DNA from: Mycobacterium neglectum
GTDB taxonomy: Bacteria > Actinomycetota > Actinomycetes > Mycobacteriales > Mycobacteriaceae
Reading direction: 5' to 3'
DNA length: 64,000 bases
Assembly (NCBI RefSeq): GCF_002591975.1
Contig: NZ_NVQE01000012.1
Span: forward strand, 83,590-147,589
The notes below the pieces were generated by a model. The model was not told the DNA's origin, made no database searches, and was given only the letters and a program-made list of their open reading frames with translations. Within the stretch, counting starts at the first letter, position 1. Every line of letters starts with the position of its first letter. The position numbers and the translations under genes were made by a program. Positions 51,460-60,077 of this stretch are shown here, in pieces.

Positions 51460-53267
51460 GCCGTCCCGCCTGTCTCCAATTCGGTGCGCGCCTTGCCGTA
51501 TCCAGCTAGGGCGGCTTCGAGATCGAACGAGGACAGCAGGGCGTTCTCCTGGACGACCAACCGCCGCCGATAGATCTCTGGGAACTTCGCGAGCGTGCTC
51601 AGGATGGGATTGGCCGCCGTGGCCCCGAGACCGCACCGACTGGTCGAATGCACCAGCGCGCCCCACCGGACCACCTCGTCGAGGTCCCGCTGCACCGCGG
51701 CGCCTGAGAGGACGAGCTCGACCTTGTCGTGCAGATTGACGGTGCCTGCCCGGCAGGGCACACAGATGCCGCAGGATTCGTCGACGAAGAACTTCGTGTA
51801 ATCCCTGACGCATTCGAGCAGATCACGGCGTGAGTTGAAGATCGTGACGGCTCCGTTGCACGGAATGTCCTCGTAGGCGATGCGGCGTCGGCCGTCCGCG
51901 GCGACCGACAGACACTCCCCCGATGGACCACTGATCTGGACGGCGCGGGCATCGTGCGCGCCGACCATCATCAGCACCTCATCGAGGGTGACGCCCCACT
52001 CGACCTCGTAGACACCCGGGCGGTCGCAATCCCCGGCGACGCTAAGCAGACGGGCCCCGGCCGATTCGGGTGTGCCCATGCCGCGGAACCAATCCGCGCC
52101 TTCCTCCACGACGCGGGTCGCAGCGGCGAACGTCTCGACGTTGTTGACGCACGTCGGCCTGCCGAGGTAACCCTCTTGGACGGGGAAGGGCGGTTTCAAC
52201 CGGGGCGTGCCCCGTTTGCCTTCGCAGGACTCGATCAGCGCAGACTCTTCACCGCAGACATAGGAACCGGCGCCCATCTGGATGCGGATGTCAAAGTCGA
52301 ATCCTGGTTGCCCACCGACACAGCGCCCGAGTAGCCCGTCCTCACGCAATTCCTGAAGTTGACGTTCCAGATAACGCTTCAGGTAGACGTATTCGGCACG
52401 GAGATAAAGGATTCCGTGTCTACTGCCGACCGCATAGGCCGCAATGACCATCCCCATGAAGACGTCTTTCGGCGATCGGGTCAGCAGCGCTCGGTCCTTG
52501 AACGTGCCCGGTTCTCCCTCATCGGCGTTGCAGATGACGTACTTCTCGTCGCCCGGCGCGACCCGGCACAGCTGCCACTTCAGCCCGGTTCGGAACCCCG
52601 CACCGCCGTACCCGCGCAGCCCGGATTCGATGATCGTGCCGATCGTCTGCTCGGGCGTACCGGCGAGGCAGTTCTTGAGCAACGATTTGTAATCCGGCTC
52701 GCCGCGGAAGAACACCGGCCCCCGCGTGTGGACGTTGGACTCGACCAGCGCGTCGACGTAGGCCAGGTCATCGTCGGGAAGCCCCGCCGGGTTGGCGATA
52801 TCGGCGGCCGCTCTCCCAGTTCTCAACTGCGCGAGGATGTCTGCCACGAATTCGGGCGTCAGTCGCGTGAACACCACGCTGTCGATCATCATCGCGGGTT
52901 CCTGATCACTGAGACCGATGCACGGCGTTTCGAACAGTCCGAAAAGTCCCGACTCATCGGTTTCCCCGAATCGGACCCCGGACTCGCGCTCGAGCGCGTC
53001 GTACACCTCCTGATACCCGTTCATCTTCGCAATCACTGTGTTGCTGAGGTAAATCCGATGACGTCCGGATGGCGCGCTGTGGAAGAAGTGATAGAAAGAG
53101 GCCGTCTCCACAATGTCCAGCGGAGCCCGATTCAACCCGGCCGCGATCTGTTCCAGTACGTCTTCGGGAATATGGCCGTACAGATGCTGGACGTCCCACA
53201 GTACGTCGATCAGCCGCGTTCCGTCGTAACGGTAGCGCCGGAGCACGGCGTCGACGTCTGCGTTCAT
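51456..53267 (-). CDS. hoxF: NAD-binding diaphorase subunit (HoxE-like plus HoxF)
   Basis: The 603-residue protein joins an N-terminal NuoE/HoxE-like domain (about residues 1-155) to a NuoF core. The core has GYGGAGFRTGLKW (NAD), CNADEGEPGTFKDR (FMN) and ESCGICVPCRAG with a later C for the [4Fe-4S] cluster. The length equals the Ralstonia-type HoxF fusion. The NuoE-like part shows only one of its four usual cysteines (ETPCIG), so it probably binds no [2Fe-2S] cluster. It is the first gene of the five-gene operon, reducing NAD+ with electrons from H2. Confidence 0.9.
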   Translation of the reverse strand: MNADVDAVLRRYRYDGTRLIDVLWDVQHLYGHIPEDVLEQIAAGLNRAPLDIVETASFYHFFHSAPSGRHRIYLSNTVIAKMNGYQEVYDALERESGVRFGETDESGLFGLFETPCIGLSDQEPAMMIDSVVFTRLTPEFVADILAQLRTGRAAADIANPAGLPDDDLAYVDALVESNVHTRGPVFFRGEPDYKSLLKNCLAGTPEQTIGTIIESGLRGYGGAGFRTGLKWQLCRVAPGDEKYVICNADEGEPGTFKDRALLTRSPKDVFMGMVIAAYAVGSRHGILYLRAEYVYLKRYLERQLQELREDGLLGRCVGGQPGFDFDIRIQMGAGSYVCGEESALIESCEGKRGTPRLKPPFPVQEGYLGRPTCVNNVETFAAATRVVEEGADWFRGMGTPESAGARLLSVAGDCDRPGVYEVEWGVTLDEVLMMVGAHDARAVQISGPSGECLSVAADGRRRIAYEDIPCNGAVTIFNSRRDLLECVRDYTKFFVDESCGICVPCRAGTVNLHDKVELVLSGAAVQRDLDEVVRWGALVHSTSRCGLGATAANPILSTLAKFPEIYRRRLVVQENALLSSFDLEAALAGYGKARTELETGGTA

Positions 53268-53559
53268 CTGTCGACGTTCGCCGGTGCGGATCCTGCGCAG
53301 AAAGCGTGATCAGCACAACGGCCGCCAATACGTAATTCCGTTGGCACGAAAGTCATCTGTAACCCCTCTCGACCTTCGGTCGATGGCCCTGCGGGACACG
53401 TCGGGCTGCACGTGCACGCGGTTGCGTGAGCCGAAGGAAACAGCGTTGCCCGTAACAGATTCCGCGGTTAAGAGTATCCCGCGAGTCACCACAAGGGCCA
53501 CAGTGCGGCGCGGCGGGCCCGGAAGCGATGCCACCGTCCTCGGCTGCGTGGTCAGACTC
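53268..53559. promoter_or_regulatory. Hydrogenase operon promoter with DosR-like sites
   Basis: The 292-bp gap before hoxF contains GACCTTCGGTC (53371-53381), an exact palindrome around TTC, followed by TGGCCCTGCGGGACA (53384-53398) as a second candidate. They lie 104-131 bp before hoxF. The remaining sequence shows no gene; a GTCACCACAAGGGCC at about 53485 is a weak further match. Control by DosR is inferred from the shared pattern. Confidence 0.55.
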
Positions 53560-53850
53560 TTACTGCTGGTCACCGTCGGTCTTGGTCAGGGTGCGTTCGA
53601 CGCTGTCGATCAAGTCCCTGTTGAGCTGAAACTGGGCAGAGGCTAGCTTGTCGGCCAGCTCGACCGCGGCGTCAATGATCTTCGTGCGGAGCGGCTGGAC
53701 TGCCTGCGGTACCGTCTCGTCGACCGTTCGGCGGAATGCCCGGAGAGCCTCGCCCGCAGCGTGCTGACCGGCTTTGGCCGCATGGCGTACGTCGTCGAGC
53801 AGGTCGATCGCGTGAGAAGTCGCGTGCTGCGATTCAACAGCCTGGACCAT
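53560..53850 (-). CDS. Small helical protein, unknown function
   Basis: The 96-residue protein is predicted to be almost wholly helical: SHAIDLLDDVRHAAKAGQH, GEALRAFRRTVDETVPQ, then TKIIDAAVELADKLASAQ and NRDLIDSVERTLTK. It has no cysteine or membrane segment. The pattern is reminiscent of phasin-like or surface-coating helical proteins, but I cannot assign it. Two strong DosR-like boxes lie 69-102 bp upstream. A lipid-droplet coat role beside two WS/DGAT genes is speculation. Confidence 0.7.
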   Translation of the reverse strand: MVQAVESQHATSHAIDLLDDVRHAAKAGQHAAGEALRAFRRTVDETVPQAVQPLRTKIIDAAVELADKLASAQFQLNRDLIDSVERTLTKTDGDQQ

Positions 53851-53918
53851 GTCGGATCCTTACATAGTGGTTTGTCTGTCGCTGTCGACGCTATTGACCG
53901 CTGCGGTCGGCCACTACC

Positions 53919-53952
53919 GACGAAGGTCCCCCCGCGGGTGACGATGGTCCCT
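53919..53952 (-). promoter_or_regulatory. Paired DosR-like boxes
   Basis: GACGAAGGTCCC (53919-53930) and GTGACGATGGTCCCT (53938-53952) read on the minus strand as GGGACCTTCGTC and AGGGACCATCGTCAC, centred 20 bp apart. They lie 69-102 bp upstream of the small helical protein gene. Confidence 0.8.
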
Positions 53953-54049
53953 TCGTTGGCAATCCCGACCAACGAAAGCGTCTCGTCGGCCATTCGTCCC
54001 ACTCCATCAGCCGGCGCCGTAGCACCGAGCCCCAAGCACGCTTCTTTTG

Positions 54050-54511
54050 TCATCGCGGTGCGTCGCTACGTCGGTTCCTGCGCGCCGATGGCGCTGATTC
54101 CGGCACCGCGTCCGACGCCTCGCCGGGCGCGCACCTCGGCGCGACGACGCGCAACGCCAGCGCGCCGAGTGCGAGCACCGACACGGCAGGAGTGAGGAAC
54201 AGCAGAATCGCCCAGGCGAGCCCGACGCCCACCCCGCTCAGCGCCCTCACCAAGGTGAATACCGCGACGAGCCAGCTGACGCCGCCTGCAACGACCGCGA
54301 CCACGGCGGCGACGGCCACCGCACGTCCGGTGCCGTAGTGCCGGAATCCCGTAGCCGCCAACAGCGTCGCCGTGGGAGCGAGAATGACCAGTGCGCCCAA
54401 CCACGGCGAGTCCGCACCGACTCGCAAACCGGGCACGAGAACGAGCGTCGCGAGGACGGCGGCGCCGACGATGCCGGCGACCGCGAGGCTTCGACCATTC
54501 GTCCTAGACAT
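54050..54511 (-). CDS. Four-helix membrane protein, unknown function
   Basis: The 153-residue protein has four hydrophobic helices (about residues 10-28, 37-55, 62-82 and 95-122) and a basic, disordered tail (PSARRNRRSDAPR). No family motif is recognisable. Its start overlaps the upstream acyltransferase stop by 8 bp, so it is the third gene of the WS/DGAT transcript and may help anchor or supply the acyltransferases. Confidence 0.65.
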   Translation of the reverse strand: MSRTNGRSLAVAGIVGAAVLATLVLVPGLRVGADSPWLGALVILAPTATLLAATGFRHYGTGRAVAVAAVVAVVAGGVSWLVAVFTLVRALSGVGVGLAWAILLFLTPAVSVLALGALALRVVAPRCAPGEASDAVPESAPSARRNRRSDAPR

Positions 54512-55877
54512 GGTCCAGGCCTAGGGCCAACACCTCGTCGAAACCTGCGACGAGGCTGTCCATGAACACGTCGTGGTCGGGAATCGCGCCGGTGTCCACG
54601 TCGATGCCCAGCGTGCACACATCCACGTACGTCAACAGCGTGACGTTGACCGCCGAGCCGATCGTCGGGCCGAATCCGTACTGCGTCAACACCTTGGCGC
54701 CACCGAGAAACACTGGCACGGGTATCCCGGGCACGTCGCTGCACAGGAAGTCGACATTGCGCAGAATCGAGCCAATGTACCAGCGCGGCATCATGTTCAG
54801 CGCTCCGGCGATCCACTGCGTGTACGGGAGCGACTTCTCGTGGCGCACCTTGCCGGTCCTTTCGTGAATCTGGCGGATGCGCTCCTCGGGATCGGCGGTG
54901 CCGACCGGCACGTCGAACCGCATGATGGTGATGCGGTTGCCGCCCATCTCGTCGCCCTCTTCGCGCAGGCTCATGGGCATCGTCAGGTGAAGGTCGCCGA
55001 CCGTGACGCCGTGCTTTTCGTGGTACAGGCGAAGCCCCCCGGCTACGCCCGCCACGAACGCGTCGTTCAATGCACCGCCGCCGCGATGGGCGGCCGCCCG
55101 CAGCTGTGCGAACGGGATCTCGAGCACACCCAGCTTTCGGATGAGGCTGCGGTTGCTCATCAGCGATGAGCCCCTGCGGCTCACAGGACGCATGGTGCGG
55201 TAAACCGAGGCGGCCAACTCGGCGGCCGACGAGACGGTGTCCACTGGGCGCAGAACGCCGTTGGCAATCAGCTTCGGAGCAGTCTTCAGAGTGCCCGTCA
55301 GCGCGTCCGCCACCAAACCGGCGCCGTATCGCGCGGTGTCGCGGTAGCCCCGCAGCCGCTGCGGCGGAGGAACTTCAGGCCATGGCTGAGCAACGTCGTG
55401 CCGCTCGGGAACCTCGGACAGATCGAAGAGGATCATCCCGATCTGGATGCCTCCGACTCCGTCGGTCAGCGCATGGTGGAACTTGAGAACCATTGCTGCA
55501 CCATCGTTTTCGAGTCCGTCGATCAGCGTGGCCTCCCACAGCGGGCGGGCCCGGTCGAAGTCCTCCATGGCCGCGACCCGCGCCATCTCCAGCACCGTGT
55601 CGATGGTGCCGGGCGCGGGCGCTGTCACCCTTCGCATGTGGAAGCCCAGGTCGAAGTCCGGGGCGTCTTCCCACCTCGGCGGCGCCGGCGGCGGCGACGG
55701 AACGACACGCTGGCGCAGCATCGGGACCGCACGCGAGACGACGTCGAAGCGATTGCGGACCTCGTCCCAGTCCGGCGATCGGTCGAGCATGACCACCGTG
55801 ACCACCGTGGAACGCAACCGGGGATCGCTTTCCATGGCCCAGGTGAAGGCGTCGCTGTTGCGCATGAATTCGGTCAT
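54504..55877 (-). CDS. Wax ester synthase/diacylglycerol acyltransferase
   Basis: The 457-residue enzyme has the catalytic HHxxxDG motif at H134-H135-ALT-D139-G140 (KFHHALTDGVGG) and a late PLRGSxx-like LCSDVPGIPVPVF segment of the WS/DGAT family. It esterifies acyl-CoA to diacylglycerol or long-chain alcohols to make storage lipid. It overlaps the upstream paralogue by 4 bp. Placement under dormancy-type boxes matches tgs1 (Rv3130c) of M. tuberculosis. Confidence 0.9.
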   Translation of the reverse strand: MTEFMRNSDAFTWAMESDPRLRSTVVTVVMLDRSPDWDEVRNRFDVVSRAVPMLRQRVVPSPPPAPPRWEDAPDFDLGFHMRRVTAPAPGTIDTVLEMARVAAMEDFDRARPLWEATLIDGLENDGAAMVLKFHHALTDGVGGIQIGMILFDLSEVPERHDVAQPWPEVPPPQRLRGYRDTARYGAGLVADALTGTLKTAPKLIANGVLRPVDTVSSAAELAASVYRTMRPVSRRGSSLMSNRSLIRKLGVLEIPFAQLRAAAHRGGGALNDAFVAGVAGGLRLYHEKHGVTVGDLHLTMPMSLREEGDEMGGNRITIMRFDVPVGTADPEERIRQIHERTGKVRHEKSLPYTQWIAGALNMMPRWYIGSILRNVDFLCSDVPGIPVPVFLGGAKVLTQYGFGPTIGSAVNVTLLTYVDVCTLGIDVDTGAIPDHDVFMDSLVAGFDEVLALGLDHV

Positions 55878-57271
55878 CTGTGGTCACCGGCAGCTCGTGT
55901 CTGTCCCCGCGTGCCGCCGAGCGTCGCCAGGTGTCGTACGCCGTCCTCGATCCCTCGGGCGAGCGCGTCGACGTCGGGTGCGCTGTCAAAATCTGCGGTG
56001 ATGCCGAAGAAGAAGCGGTCGGCGTAGCTGAGCATCGCGATACCGGTGCGCAGGTGAAGTGCGATCGGCGGCACCGGCAAGATCTCCAATACGTCCCGCC
56101 CCATCAGCCGCTGCCGGGTGCGGGGCCCCGGCACATTCGTCGCCAACGCGGATACCGACTTCTGCGGCAGACGGGTCAGCAGTCGAATCGCCCACGCCGA
56201 GAGGACATAAGGAACACTTCCGCCGGCCGCGAGAACCGCACTGCCGCCTTCCCGTTGACCGCTCTCCTTGGCCTCGATGAGTCGCTGGTGGACGATCTCC
56301 AACTGTTTGACGGGGTCGGGTTCATCGACCGGCAAAAGCGGCAACATCGCCGACACCCGGTTGTCGGTCACATCGAAATCCTCCACCGAACGCATCGACA
56401 CCGGAACCAGCGTGCGCAGTGCGTGGGGTCCCGGCGTTTCACCACGGGCCAGCAAAATCGTCCGGTATCCGCTGGTGATCGCCGCCAGCGCCACGTCGTT
56501 GAGGGTGACGTCGAAATCCCTGCAGACCTGCTTCATCACGGCCAGGTCAACGCGCGCGGCGCTGTAGCGACGCATCTTGGTGATGGGTCCGTTCAGTGAG
56601 GACTCCTGCGCGGTGGCGAGCACACGAGCTGTCAGTTCGGCCGCCCCGACCACGGCGTGTTCGGCCGCGCTGGTCGCTGCGAGCGTCGCCTGCCAAATGC
56701 CGCCCATCCAGTTCAGCGGGTTCAGCCTGGGCCGCAGCAGATCGAGTATCGATCCGCCCGACTCCCGCGCTGCGCGAATATTGGTCGCGAAGGTCTCCTG
56801 AGCGCCGCCGTCGCTGAGCTTCGCCAACATCTGCGTGGTGGCGATGCCATCGGCAATGCAGTGGTGGATCTTCATCAGCAGCGCCCACCGATCGTCGGTG
56901 AGCCCCTCGATGATCCAGCACTCCCACAGCGGGCGATCGCGGTCCAGCCGTTGTTCCATGATGCCGGCGATCACCCCGAACAGCGCGCAGTCATCCCCCG
57001 GATGAGGCAACGCGATGCGGTGGAGGTGGTGCGCAACATCGAAGTTGGGGTCGTCCACCCATTCCGGTGCGCCGAGGTCGAACGCGTGCGTGTGCAGCAC
57101 CTGGGTACAGCGCGGGATGGCCTGCGCCCGGTCGGCGAACGCCGACACCAGATCGCCGTAATCGGGCGGCGGTCCTTCCACGATCGACACGCCGCCGACC
57201 GCCAGGCTCACGTGGGAATCGGAATCCTCCGCCTGCAGAAAACTCGCATCCAGCGTGGTCAGGTGCTCCAT
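55874..57271 (-). CDS. Wax ester synthase/diacylglycerol acyltransferase, Tgs1-like
   Basis: The 465-residue enzyme has LLMKIHHCIADGIATTQML with catalytic H136-H137 and D141-G142, the start LTTLDASFLQAEDSD and the conserved NVPGPR segment near residue 400. It is the first gene of the acyltransferase transcript. Two DosR-like boxes 34-67 bp upstream make it the likely hypoxia-induced triglyceride synthase of the island. Confidence 0.9.
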   Translation of the reverse strand: MEHLTTLDASFLQAEDSDSHVSLAVGGVSIVEGPPPDYGDLVSAFADRAQAIPRCTQVLHTHAFDLGAPEWVDDPNFDVAHHLHRIALPHPGDDCALFGVIAGIMEQRLDRDRPLWECWIIEGLTDDRWALLMKIHHCIADGIATTQMLAKLSDGGAQETFATNIRAARESGGSILDLLRPRLNPLNWMGGIWQATLAATSAAEHAVVGAAELTARVLATAQESSLNGPITKMRRYSAARVDLAVMKQVCRDFDVTLNDVALAAITSGYRTILLARGETPGPHALRTLVPVSMRSVEDFDVTDNRVSAMLPLLPVDEPDPVKQLEIVHQRLIEAKESGQREGGSAVLAAGGSVPYVLSAWAIRLLTRLPQKSVSALATNVPGPRTRQRLMGRDVLEILPVPPIALHLRTGIAMLSYADRFFFGITADFDSAPDVDALARGIEDGVRHLATLGGTRGQTRAAGDHR

Positions 57272-57304
57272 GTGATCACGATGCGCTTCGCGAGGTCGCG
57301 GCGG

Positions 57305-57338
57305 CAGGGTCGCAAGTCCCCAAGCCGTAGGGACAACG
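57305..57338 (-). promoter_or_regulatory. Paired DosR-like boxes
   Basis: GGGTCGCAAGTCCCCAA (57305-57321) reads on the minus strand as TTGGGGACTTGCGACCC, a very good DosR match. AGGGACAACGTC (57327-57338) is a second site centred 20 bp away. They lie upstream of the first WS/DGAT gene. Confidence 0.8.
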
Positions 57339-57367
57339 TCGTTCCGACCAGCGGTCCTCAGCGATCC

Positions 57368-57580
<213 letters not shown>

Positions 57581-57592
57581 TCACCTATTCGA

Positions 57593-57607
57593 GTGACCTT
57601 CGGCCCC
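57593..57607 (+). promoter_or_regulatory. DosR-like box before PEP synthase
   Basis: GTGACCTTCGGCCCC matches the island pattern (GGACC-TTC-GGYCC) with one arm weaker. It is 73 bp upstream of the PEP synthase start. A clear second box at 20 bp is not visible. Confidence 0.6.
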
Positions 57608-57680
57608 TGTATCCCACCCACCGCTGTGGGAGGTTGAGGCGTGGCGCGGCAATTGGTGCTGCGCCACGGGAGGCAACGTC

Positions 57681-60077
57681 ATGGGTACGTCTGAATATGT
57701 TCGCTTTTTCGAAGACATGGGCATCGAGGACGTGCCGCTCGTCGGCGGAAAGAACGCCTCGCTGGGCGAGATGTTCCAGAAGCTGTCCGGGCAGGGTGTA
57801 CGCGTCCCGCACGGGTTCGCCATCACCGCCGCCGCCTATCGCTACATGTTGGATGAAGCCGGCGCCTGGGAGCGGCTGCACGCCGAACTCGACGACCTCG
57901 ATCCCGCCGATGTGGCAGCGCTGGCACGGAAGGCCAAGCGCGCCAGGGAGATCGTTTACGGCGCCGGACTCCCTGATGACCTGGCCGCGGCGATCCTGGA
58001 GGGTTATCGCGCACTTCAGCGGGAATACGGCGAGGAGGTCAGCCTGGCGGTTCGCAGTTCGGCGACCGCCGAGGACCTCCCGACGGCCAGCTTCGCCGGC
58101 CAGCAGGACTCGTATCTCAACATCAAGGGCGAGGAGAGCCTGCTCGACACCTGCCGCCGTTGTTTCGCCAGCCTGTTCACCGATCGGGCGATCCACTACC
58201 GAATCGATCAGGGCTTCGACCACTTCAAGGTTTCGCTGTCGATCGGCGTGATGAAGATGGTGCGATCCGATATCTCCTCTTCCGGTGTGATGTTCTCCCT
58301 GGACACCGAGTCCGGCTTCCGCGACGCGGTCTTCGTGACAGGCGCATACGGCCTCGGCGAAAACATCGTTCAGGGTGCCGTCGACCCGGACGAGTACTAC
58401 GTCCACAAGCCGACCTATCTCGCCGGCCATCGCGCCGTGCTGCGGCGCCTGCTCGGCGACAAGGCCGTGAAGATGATCCTCGTCGACGGTGAGACCAAGA
58501 ACACGACGCGAAACATCCCCACCCCGAAGGCCGACCGTGCCCGCTTCTGCCTCACCGACGACGACGTTCTGGAACTGGCCGGCTACGCCTGTGCGATCGA
58601 GGCGCACTACGGCAGACCGATGGACATGGAGTGGGCCAAGGATGGGCTGGACGGTCAGCTCTACATCGTCCAGGCCCGCCCCGAGACGGTGGCGTCCCAG
58701 CACAGCGTGACGGCGCTGGAGACCTACGTGCTCGAGGGGAAGGGCGAGATCCTCACCGAGGGCCGCTCGGTCGGCGAGCGGATCGCCTCGGGCGCGGTGA
58801 AACGCATCGAGAACCTCACGCAGCTGGACCAATTCAAGCCCGGTCAAGTGCTGGTCGCAGACACCACCACACCGGACTGGGAACCGGTCATGAAGACCGC
58901 CGCGGCGATCGTCACCAACCGCGGCGGCCGGACCTGCCATGCCTCGATCATCGCCCGTGAACTCGGAATCCCCGCCGTGGTGGGCACCGGCGACGCGACC
59001 ATGTGCGTACCCGACGGCCAGGTCGTGACCGTGTCCTGCGCCGAGGGGGATTCCGGCCGTGTCTACAACGGCGCGGTAGGTTTCCACGTGGATCGCACCG
59101 AGGTCGGTGACGTGGCGCGGCCGCGGACACAGATCATGCTCAACCTCGGCAATCCCGACCTCGCGTTCAAGACGTCGTTCCTGCCGAATGACGGCGTGGG
59201 ACTGGCCCGGATGGAATTCATCATCAGCGAGTACATCCGGGTGCACCCGCTGGCCCTGCTTCACCCCGAGCAGGTCGACGACCCCGTGGCGCGGCGCACG
59301 ATCACTCGGCTCACCCAGGGCTACGCCGACGGCAGCGCCTTCTTCACCGAGCGTCTCTCCGAGGGCATCGGCACCATCGCCGCCGCATTCTGGCCCAAGC
59401 CAGTGGTCGTCCGGATGTCGGACTTCAAGTCCAACGAGTACGCCAGCCTGCTCGGCGGAGCGGGCTTCGAACCGACCGAGAGCAACCCGATGATCGGCTT
59501 CCGCGGCGCCTCGCGTTACGCGCATCCGGCCTACGCCGAGGGGTTCGCTTTGGAATGCCGTGCAATGCAACGGGTTCGCGACGAGATGGGCCTTACAAAC
59601 GTCATCCTCATGCTCCCGTTCGTGCGTCGGGTCGCGGAGGCTGACCTCGTCCTGCAGACGATGGCCGACCTCGGCCTGAAGCGGGGCGAGAACGGGCTCA
59701 AGGTGTACGCGATGTGCGAGATTCCGAACAACGTCATCCTTATCGACGAGTTCGCCAAGCGTTTCGACGGCTTCTCCATCGGCTCCAACGATCTGACCCA
59801 GCTGACCCTCGGCGTCGACCGGGACAGCGAGATCGTCGCCTTCGACTACGACGAACGCGACGAGGGTGTCAAGGAAATGATCCGGCTGGCCGTCGAAGGC
59901 TGTCGCCGCAACGGTATTCACTCCGGACTGTGCGGGCAGGCCCCGTCGGACTACCCGGACCTGGCCGAGTTCCTGGTCCGGATCGGCATCGAATCAATGA
60001 GCCTGAATCCCGACACCGTGGTGAAGACCACCCGTCAGGTCCTGGAATTGGAACGACAGCTCGTCCCCGCGCCATGA
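57681..60077 (+). CDS. ppsA: Phosphoenolpyruvate synthase
   Basis: The 798-residue enzyme has the ATP-grasp pyruvate-binding start VPLVGGKNASLGEMFQKL, SLAVRSSATAEDLPTASFAGQQ, the phospho-histidine loop GGRTCHASIIAREL (H420) and the TIM-barrel end with CGQAPSDYPDLAEFLV. It makes PEP, AMP and phosphate from pyruvate and ATP for gluconeogenesis. The size and sequence fit PpsA rather than the PPi-forming PpdK. Its stop overlaps the next gene (ATGA), and a DosR-like box lies upstream, so three-carbon units are directed to PEP when oxygen is low. Confidence 0.92.
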   Translation: MGTSEYVRFFEDMGIEDVPLVGGKNASLGEMFQKLSGQGVRVPHGFAITAAAYRYMLDEAGAWERLHAELDDLDPADVAALARKAKRAREIVYGAGLPDDLAAAILEGYRALQREYGEEVSLAVRSSATAEDLPTASFAGQQDSYLNIKGEESLLDTCRRCFASLFTDRAIHYRIDQGFDHFKVSLSIGVMKMVRSDISSSGVMFSLDTESGFRDAVFVTGAYGLGENIVQGAVDPDEYYVHKPTYLAGHRAVLRRLLGDKAVKMILVDGETKNTTRNIPTPKADRARFCLTDDDVLELAGYACAIEAHYGRPMDMEWAKDGLDGQLYIVQARPETVASQHSVTALETYVLEGKGEILTEGRSVGERIASGAVKRIENLTQLDQFKPGQVLVADTTTPDWEPVMKTAAAIVTNRGGRTCHASIIARELGIPAVVGTGDATMCVPDGQVVTVSCAEGDSGRVYNGAVGFHVDRTEVGDVARPRTQIMLNLGNPDLAFKTSFLPNDGVGLARMEFIISEYIRVHPLALLHPEQVDDPVARRTITRLTQGYADGSAFFTERLSEGIGTIAAAFWPKPVVVRMSDFKSNEYASLLGGAGFEPTESNPMIGFRGASRYAHPAYAEGFALECRAMQRVRDEMGLTNVILMLPFVRRVAEADLVLQTMADLGLKRGENGLKVYAMCEIPNNVILIDEFAKRFDGFSIGSNDLTQLTLGVDRDSEIVAFDYDERDEGVKEMIRLAVEGCRRNGIHSGLCGQAPSDYPDLAEFLVRIGIESMSLNPDTVVKTTRQVLELERQLVPAP

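Noticed and set aside
53480..53495. GTCACCACAAGGGCC as a further DosR box of the hydrogenase operon
   Set aside because: The match is weak and it is more than 200 bp from hoxF; the palindrome at 53371 is better placed.
57585..59921. A 778-residue open frame antisense to ppsA
   Set aside because: Its sequence has no family similarity while the plus strand encodes a complete PEP synthase; high GC leaves antisense frames open.
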